Notes under the pieces: model-generated
What the model was told of the DNA's origin: nothing
The model's database searches: none
Seen by the model: only the letters and a program-made list of their open reading frames with translations
In this document: positions 59,110 to 64,000 of the stretch, piece by piece
Numbering within the stretch: position 1 is the first letter of the stretch
Layout: every line of letters begins with the position of its first letter
Program-made: the position numbers and the translations under genes
NCBI RefSeq assembly: GCF_036289405.1
Contig: NZ_JAYFFI010000001.1
Location: 62,001-126,000 of the forward strand
Source: Pseudoramibacter faecis
GTDB lineage: Bacteria; Bacillota; Clostridia; Eubacteriales; Eubacteriaceae
Length of the DNA: 64,000 nucleotides
Direction: 5' to 3'

Positions 59110-60378
59110 CTATAACCATTCCGGAACCCGGTCAAAGCGCAGGAGTTCCTCATCCGTTTCTCGCTCGACGATCACCGCATCCCGATCGCCGGACAACAGC
59201 ACCACCGCCGGCCGCCCAAAGCGGTTGTAAACGCTGGCCATCGTGTAATTGTAGGCCCCGGTGTTGGTCACCATCAGGGTGTCGTCCACTGTCGGCTGAT
59301 TGAGCGGCATTTCCGCGATAAGCTGATCGTTTTCGCAGGCGCGTCCGCTGATCCGGCAGAGTTCCGGCCGCTCCTCCGTCTTGCCGTTGCAGATAAATGC
59401 TTCGTATTGCGCCCCGTAGAGGGCCGGCCGCGGATTGTCGTTCATACCGCCATCAATCGCCACGTACTTGCGAATCCCGGGGATGGTTTTCACCGTTCCC
59501 ACCGTATAAAGGGTTACCCCCGCTTCACAGGCGATAAACCGACCGGGCTCCACCACTAGTTTCGGGCAGGCGATTTTGTTTTCATCGCACCAATTTCTGA
59601 CATGGCTGACCATCCGCGGAATGTATTTTAGGGTATCAAAGCTTTCATCGCCGGTCAGATAGGGGATGCCGAAGCCGCCGCCGAGATTGAGATCCGTCAG
59701 CGGCACTCCGTCTTCAAGCAGGGCCTTGTAGAGTTTTAACATGCGATCCGCTGCCAAAACAAAGGGCTTATCGTCCACAATCTGCGAACCGATATGACAA
59801 TGCAGCCCATCGACAGTTATGCCGCGCATCTGCGATGCCTTGCGCACCACGGCCTTCGCCTGCTGATAGGGAATCCCAAATTTGGAATCCTCTGTCCCGG
59901 TCTGGATCAGCTCATGGGTATGGGCCTCCACGCCGGGCGAAATGCGAAACATGACGGCGATTTCTGCCCCGGTTTCTGCCTGAATCGTTTCAAGGCGGGC
60001 CAGTTCATCCTCGCTGTCGACAACAATGTGCCCGACCCCATGTTCAACCGCATAGCGCAGTTCGTCCACACGCTTGTTATTGCCGTGAAAACAAACGCGT
60101 TCCGCCGGGAATCCCGCTTTTAAAGCGGTCATGATTTCCCCGCGGGAGACCGCGTCCAGCGAAACGCCTTCCGAAGCGATAATCCGGCACATCGCCAGGT
60201 TGATAAAGGCCTTCCCCGCATAATTGATATCGTAAGCCGCGCCGGTCAGATTAAACGCCTTTTTGATCGCCTTAATGCGACCGCGGATCATATCTTCGCT
60301 CATCACATAGAGTGGGGTTCCGTATTTTTTTGCCAGGGCAACCGTATCAAATCCTGCAAATGTTAAATTCTCTGCCAT
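59110..60378 (-). CDS. lysA: Diaminopimelate decarboxylase LysA
   Basis: The PLP enzyme makes lysine from meso-diaminopimelate. The 422-residue frame has ALAKKYGTPLYVMSEDMIR, the PLP-lysine motif YDINYAGKAFINLAM, DAVSRGEIMTAL, CFHGNNK, HCHIGSQI, LNLGGGFGIPYL, EPGRFIACEAGVTLYTVG, GRACENDQL and NTGAYNYTMASVYNRFGRP. No lysine riboswitch is visible in the 120 bases upstream. Confidence 0.95.
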   Translation of the reverse strand: MAENLTFAGFDTVALAKKYGTPLYVMSEDMIRGRIKAIKKAFNLTGAAYDINYAGKAFINLAMCRIIASEGVSLDAVSRGEIMTALKAGFPAERVCFHGNNKRVDELRYAVEHGVGHIVVDSEDELARLETIQAETGAEIAVMFRISPGVEAHTHELIQTGTEDSKFGIPYQQAKAVVRKASQMRGITVDGLHCHIGSQIVDDKPFVLAADRMLKLYKALLEDGVPLTDLNLGGGFGIPYLTGDESFDTLKYIPRMVSHVRNWCDENKIACPKLVVEPGRFIACEAGVTLYTVGTVKTIPGIRKYVAIDGGMNDNPRPALYGAQYEAFICNGKTEERPELCRISGRACENDQLIAEMPLNQPTVDDTLMVTNTGAYNYTMASVYNRFGRPAVVLLSGDRDAVIVERETDEELLRFDRVPEWL

Positions 60379-60440
60379 GTGTTAACTCCTCGTCATCGAT
60401 TTATTTGTGTGAATTCGCCACAATCATGGCCGTAACGCAA

Positions 60441-60489
60441 TAGAAAATAAGAGGTGATCTGTGGCCGTTTCGACGCCATCGATCACCTC
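60441..60489 (-). terminator. Terminator of the nudix-nrdR-ftsZ transcript
   Basis: Minus-strand 9-bp outer stem GAGGTGATC/GATCACCTC with inner TGGC/GCCA and a T-rich end (TTATTTTC), 9 bases past the nudix stop. Confidence 0.8.
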
Positions 60490-60497
60490 AATAATGT

Positions 60498-61025
60498 TTA
60501 AGAATGTGAGAAATAATAACCTAAGGCGCAAACGGTTTTTGCGTCTGTAAAATACTGTTTGTCGTAAAGTGCACGGACCGTTTGAATAGGCAAGCGAACC
60601 ACCTCAATAAATTCATCGTCATCGGCTTCAAGCGATTGATGCTCAAGCTGCGTGGCAATAAAAAGAAAGGTCTCTTCATCGCAGCAACCGGGTGTCGGCC
60701 AGACTTTACCGCAGGGAATTAACACTGTCGGTTTCAGTCCAATTTCCTCCTGCAATTCACGCGTACCGGTCATCTCCGGTGTCTCTTTGCCTTCCATCAA
60801 ACCAGCCGGAATCTCCAGCAGATAATCTTCAATCGCGGAGCGATATTGCTTGACAAAAAGCATCGTGTCACCATCAACCGGCAATACACCAACACCGTTG
60901 CGATGTTTAACGATTTCCCGCTTGGCCAATTTGCCGTTGGGCAGCTTGACGGTGTTCAACTTTAAATCGAGAATTTTCCCCGCGTAAAGCACTTCCGATG
61001 TGACGATTTTCTCTTCATTATCCAA
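60498..61025 (-). CDS. Nudix hydrolase (ADP-ribose pyrophosphatase type)
   Basis: The 175-residue protein has a full Nudix box: Gly, five residues, Glu, seven residues, then RELQEEIGL (within GLMEGKETPEMTGTRELQEEIGL, residues near 75-98). The opening EVLYAGKILDLKL and the GVGVLPVDGDTMLFVKQYR strand match ADP-ribose pyrophosphatases (NudF type). It lies 9 bases downstream of nrdR. Confidence 0.92.
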   Translation of the reverse strand: MDNEEKIVTSEVLYAGKILDLKLNTVKLPNGKLAKREIVKHRNGVGVLPVDGDTMLFVKQYRSAIEDYLLEIPAGLMEGKETPEMTGTRELQEEIGLKPTVLIPCGKVWPTPGCCDEETFLFIATQLEHQSLEADDDEFIEVVRLPIQTVRALYDKQYFTDAKTVCALGYYFSHS

Positions 61026-61034
61026 AGGACCTCC

Positions 61035-61487
61035 TCATTCGGCCATGAGCTTATCCAGTTCACTTTTAAAAGTTTCGACGTCTTTGAACTCGCGATACAC
61101 GGACGCAAAGCGTACATAAGCCACTTGGTCAATCTTCTTGAGCTCATCCATCACCCGCTCGCCGATATAAATGGATGATACTTCTTTGTCTTCAATCTGA
61201 TACAATTCCCGTTCCAGATTGTCAACCAGCTTTTCAATCGTCGCAATGGCAACCGGACGTTTTTCACAGGACTTGATGATCCCATTGTAAATTTTATTGC
61301 GGTCATAGGCTTCCCGCTGTCCGCTTTTTTTCACAACAATGAGCGGAATGTTTTCAATCCGCTCATAGGTCGTGAATCTTTTTTTACAATGTTCACATTC
61401 CCGTCGGCGTCGAATCATCGTGTTGTCATCGGCAGGTCTGGAATCAATGACTTTGCTGCCGTCGTAATTGCAAAACGGGCACTTCAT
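61035..61487 (-). CDS. nrdR: Transcriptional repressor NrdR
   Basis: NrdR represses ribonucleotide reductase genes by sensing ATP/dATP. The 150-residue frame has the zinc ribbon KCPFCNYDGSKVIDSRPADDNTMIRRRRECEHCKKRFTTYER and an ATP-cone domain (VVKKSGQREAYDRNKIYNGIIKSCEKRPVAI, VMDELKKIDQVAYVRFASVYREFKDVETF). It is 3 bases after ftsZ. Confidence 0.96.
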   Translation of the reverse strand: MKCPFCNYDGSKVIDSRPADDNTMIRRRRECEHCKKRFTTYERIENIPLIVVKKSGQREAYDRNKIYNGIIKSCEKRPVAIATIEKLVDNLERELYQIEDKEVSSIYIGERVMDELKKIDQVAYVRFASVYREFKDVETFKSELDKLMAE

Positions 61488-61490
61488 ACC

Positions 61491-62591
61491 TTAGTCTTCT
61501 TTATTTAAAAACGTCGGAATGGTGAACAGATCTTTCGAATCGTTTCTGGCCGGCTGTACGTTTCTGTTCGGCTGTTTCTGAGCACGCTGCTGGGACTGGG
61601 TGCCTTCTTTGATCGCCTTTAATTCTTCGCTTTCTTCTGCCGGCAAAAATCCGGTTGCAATCACCGTGATCTGGATTTCGTCGCCCATGCTTTCATCGAT
61701 GGTAGCCCCAAAGATTACGTTAGCGTCTTCGTCACAGGCTTCGCGGGCGATAGTTGCCGCTTTATCCACTTCAAACAGGGAAAGATCATCACCAGCTGTG
61801 ATATTGAGCAGCACACCGGTTGCCCCGTTGATTTCGGTTTCGAGCAGGGGGCTCAGAATCGCTTCCTTGGCAGCTTCTTCCGCTCGGTTTTCGCCGGTGG
61901 CGCGGCCAACACCCATGTGCGCCAGGCCCGCATCCTGCATGATGGTTTTCACATCGGCAAAGTCAAGGCTGACAAGACCCGGCATAGAGATCAAATCAGA
62001 GATGCTCTTAACCCCCTGGAGCAGAACGTCATCCGCCAGCTTAAAGGCTTCTCTTAACGAGGTGGATTTATCTGCCATCCGCAGCAAACGGTCATTTGGA
62101 ATAGTTACCAATGCATCGACGTTATCTTGAAGGAAGTCACAGGCAATTTGCGCATTGCGCATGCGAACCCGCCCCTCGAAAGAGAATGGTTTCGTCACAA
62201 CGCCAATGGTCAAAATACCCATTTCCTGCGCAATTTTAGCAATAATCGGTGCAGCACCGGAGCCAGTGCCGCCGCCCATGCCAGCCGTTACGAAAAGCAG
62301 GTCCGTACCCTGAATGACTTCGGCAATGGCATCTCGGCTTTCCTCCGCGGAGCGCTGCCCCATTTCCGGGTTTCCGCCGGCACCCAGACCGCCGGTTGTT
62401 TTTTCGCCGATTTGCAGACGCTTTTCTGCCAATGTCAGGGCAAGCGCCTGATTGTCCGTATTGATCGAAACAAAATCCACGCCCTTCAACCCGGATTCAA
62501 TCATGCGGTTAACGGCATTATTGCCGCCGCCGCCAATGCCGACAACACGAATTTGAGCAAAATTATCGTTGTAGTTGTCCAGTTCTATCAC
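61491..62591 (-). CDS. ftsZ: Cell division protein FtsZ
   Basis: The tubulin-like GTPase forms the Z-ring. The 366-residue frame has IRVVGIGGGGNNAVNRMI, the GTP signature GMGGGTGSGAAPIIAKIAQEMGIL, TIPNDRLLRM, LDFADVKTIMQDAG and the C-terminal peptide DLFTIPTFLNKE that binds FtsA or other partners. The GTG at 62591 has an AGGAGG site 6 bases upstream. It is followed by nrdR and nudix and is transcribed from its own promoter after divIB. Confidence 0.97.
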   Translation of the reverse strand: MIELDNYNDNFAQIRVVGIGGGGNNAVNRMIESGLKGVDFVSINTDNQALALTLAEKRLQIGEKTTGGLGAGGNPEMGQRSAEESRDAIAEVIQGTDLLFVTAGMGGGTGSGAAPIIAKIAQEMGILTIGVVTKPFSFEGRVRMRNAQIACDFLQDNVDALVTIPNDRLLRMADKSTSLREAFKLADDVLLQGVKSISDLISMPGLVSLDFADVKTIMQDAGLAHMGVGRATGENRAEEAAKEAILSPLLETEINGATGVLLNITAGDDLSLFEVDKAATIAREACDEDANVIFGATIDESMGDEIQITVIATGFLPAEESEELKAIKEGTQSQQRAQKQPNRNVQPARNDSKDLFTIPTFLNKED

Positions 62592-62670
62592 TTTACTTCC
62601 TCCTGGTTCTCACATCTATATTGCTTATTTTAATGGGTTTGCTTTATTTTCTCATGGTTTATACCGTTTT

Positions 62671-62699
62671 ATTGTATCGTTTTCTACTGGATATTTCAA
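62671..62699 (-). promoter_or_regulatory. ftsZ promoter
   Basis: TTGAAA (62694-62699), 17 bases, TACAAT (62671-62676), 80 bases before the GTG. The 230-base divIB-ftsZ space is AT-rich and holds no ftsA. Confidence 0.6.
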
Positions 62700-62824
62700 G
62701 CGCGTAAACAATTTTTACAGTATTCTTTTTTTATAATAACCCTTCTTTTTTAACTTTGCAATACAGCAAGATTTTTTTTGCATTTTTTATGAATGTTTTT
62801 GCATTTTTGTGCCACACAACCTAA

Positions 62825-63607
62825 CTAACGATTCCTGACAATTGGATAAGGGCCGGTTGTCAAATCTACGTTCATATTGCTTTGCTTCTGAGAAAACAAT
62901 GTTTGAATATAATCCATGTGCTTCTGCAGATTCCCGACGCCAACCACCTCGACATTGAGATTCGATTTGGTAATGATTCGATAGGTATTGTCCGACGTAT
63001 AGGCCACTTCGGATACCTTTGTCAACATGCCACCGGCTTCCAAAGTCTTTAGAATAGCAAACGCTTCATCTTGCCTGCGCCAGGGTGCAAGCGACAAGGT
63101 CTCGCCCGCACGATAACGTCCCTTCAACGTCAAACCCGAGAGCAAAGGCACATTCGTGTTGCTCAAATAAGGCGACGTCATCACCACTTTCCGCCGATTG
63201 CTGACGTAATAAATCTGCGATCCATCGTTGATGGCGCACAAAATCGGCATCTCTTTCACATCGACAACCAGCGTATCTGGAAACGCCCGAACGATGGCAA
63301 CGCTTCGCACGTGAAGACTATCTTTGATGTTGGCCGCCAACTCGTTGAGATTGACCGTTAGAATGTTCTGACCGATGACCGTCGCCGCTTGATCCTTCAC
63401 GCTCTGGTCATCAATGGTGACGTTACCCCGAATCTTGATGTTGCGAATGGTCAAATCCACAGGCCGCACCGTCCCGGAAAGCCAGTAACCGCCAACGCCC
63501 AAAATAGTGCCTAACACAATCATGATAAGCAGAATACGCAAAAACCGCTTGCGTTTGCTTTTTTTTAAACGCTTGGCAATACGCGCTCGTTTTGGGTCCT
63601 CTGCCAC
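62825..63607 (-). CDS. Cell division protein DivIB/FtsQ
   Basis: This bitopic divisome protein has a basic cytoplasmic tail (about 30 residues, rich in Arg and Lys), one membrane helix (FLRILLIMIVLGTILGVGGYWL), and a POTRA domain (IRNIKIRGNVTIDDQSVKDQA, ILTVNLNEL) followed by the FtsQ beta domain (VRSVAIVRAFPDTLVVDVKEMPI). The GTG at 63607 has a strong GAAGGGGGG site 7 bases before it; the frame could start at 63628 instead. It follows murG. Confidence 0.88.
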   Translation of the reverse strand: MAEDPKRARIAKRLKKSKRKRFLRILLIMIVLGTILGVGGYWLSGTVRPVDLTIRNIKIRGNVTIDDQSVKDQAATVIGQNILTVNLNELAANIKDSLHVRSVAIVRAFPDTLVVDVKEMPILCAINDGSQIYYVSNRRKVVMTSPYLSNTNVPLLSGLTLKGRYRAGETLSLAPWRRQDEAFAILKTLEAGGMLTKVSEVAYTSDNTYRIITKSNLNVEVVGVGNLQKHMDYIQTLFSQKQSNMNVDLTTGPYPIVRNR

Positions 63608-63640
63608 CGGCTCACCCCCCTTCACCATTTTGCGCGGTGC

Positions 63641-64000
63641 CTACTCGCCCATCAGAGCGAGCGCCTTTTCAACAATGCGTTCATCTGCATCCAGTTTTGC
63701 GTAGGCCAGTGCCTTTTGGGCCATCGCCTGACGCTTGTCCGCATCGCCGATCAGCGTCTCAGCTGCCGCGATCAATCTTTCACCGCTCAGATCCTTTTCC
63801 TCGATGACGACGGCCGCCCCGGCTCTCGCCATGGCCACCGCGTTAAATTTCTGATGATCTCCTGCCGCATAGGGATACGGGATCAAAATGCACGGCGTCC
63901 CGGACGCAGCCATTTCTGCAATGGAGGAGGCTCCGGAGCGCCCGATGATCAGATCCGCCGCCCCTATTAATGTCGGCATCTCGTTGGAATAGGCCAGCAA
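63641..64000 (-). CDS. murG: MurG, UDP-GlcNAc transferase, C-terminal part (runs off the window)
   Basis: Lipid II synthase MurG adds GlcNAc to lipid I at the membrane. Only the last 119 residues are in the window: PTLIGAADLIIGRSGASSIAEMAASGTPCILIPYPYAAGDHQKFNAVAMARAGAAVVIEEKDL, the UDP-sugar binding region, then the closing helices. The 5' end lies beyond 64000. Order murG, divIB, ftsZ matches the dcw cluster with some genes removed. Confidence 0.94.
   Translation of the reverse strand: MLAYSNEMPTLIGAADLIIGRSGASSIAEMAASGTPCILIPYPYAAGDHQKFNAVAMARAGAAVVIEEKDLSGERLIAAAETLIGDADKRQAMAQKALAYAKLDADERIVEKALALMGE

Noticed and set aside
60379..60497. Possible lysine riboswitch ahead of lysA
   Set aside because: Only 120 bases are available, and they are filled by the nudix terminator; no conserved lysine-aptamer elements are visible.
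1..64000. CRISPR arrays, insertion sequences, integrases, rRNA operons
   Set aside because: No regularly spaced direct repeats, transposase or integrase motifs (DDE, Tyr-recombinase) or rRNA signatures were seen.

Overview
The window reads as a chromosomal segment of a Gram-positive, anaerobic Firmicute of the Clostridia type. The evidence is RNase J, an IreB/RuvX/AlaS cluster, an IspH–ribosomal protein S1 fusion, NiaR control of NAD synthesis, a T-box riboswitch, ScpA/ScpB, DivIB and ATP-type PEP carboxykinase. Core genes are visibly GC-rich for this group. Eubacteriaceae (Pseudoramibacter or Eubacterium-like) is my best guess, but it is inference only. No rRNA, CRISPR array, intact insertion sequence or prophage is visible. 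Nearly all genes lie on the minus strand.

Layout. Positions 1-5000 are an accessory, decaying zone. It holds an AT-rich operon: a frameshifted short XRE-type regulator, an unrecognised 380-residue protein, and a 27-residue membrane peptide coupled by TAATG and closed by its own terminator. A tRNA-Thr(CGT) follows, then remnants of a sugar-acid locus: a cyclase-family hydrolase, a four-carbon acid sugar kinase and a PrpR-type sigma-54 activator. Positions 5-10 kb carry DUF445 and the NAD de novo genes (nadA divergent from nadB-nadC-niaR) around a shared promoter region. Positions 10-17.1 kb carry SulP, a U32 peptidase/tRNA-modification protein, MltG, YlbF and RNase J. Positions 17.1-23.7 kb carry sfsA, DUF1292, ruvX, ireB, alaS, and iscR with a cysteine desulfurase. 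Positions 23.9-29.4 kb carry a membrane NERD-HRDC protein, a tyrosine phosphatase, a probable 6S RNA, radA, a lipoprotein and a prepilin peptidase.

Positions 29.5-37.9 kb form one branched-chain amino acid operon (T-box, cimA, leuC, leuD, leuB, ilvD, ilvB). The T-box specifier appears to be AUC (Ile), which fits an isoleucine route through citramalate. Positions 38-51 kb carry tadA, marR-lon, pckA, a YgjP-like metallopeptidase, coaBC (plus strand), dprA, yifB, a PurF-like protein without its nucleophilic Cys, a DUF2798-like protein and a cytidylate-kinase-like protein. Positions 51-60.4 kb form a tightly overlapping housekeeping run: ispH-S1, plsC, cmk, a flavoprotein, a methyltransferase, a pseudouridine synthase, scpB, scpA, an M50 protease and lysA. 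The right end has nudix, nrdR, ftsZ, divIB and a truncated murG of the division cluster.

The best candidate for something undescribed is the AT-rich three-gene unit at the left edge. Secondary points are the NERD-TM-HRDC protein, the SulP C-terminal extension, the glutaminase-dead PurF paralogue and the MarR-Lon translational coupling. Start codons were moved inward where a clear ribosome-binding site sits inside a longer open frame. All functional names rest on motif recognition by eye, not on a database search.
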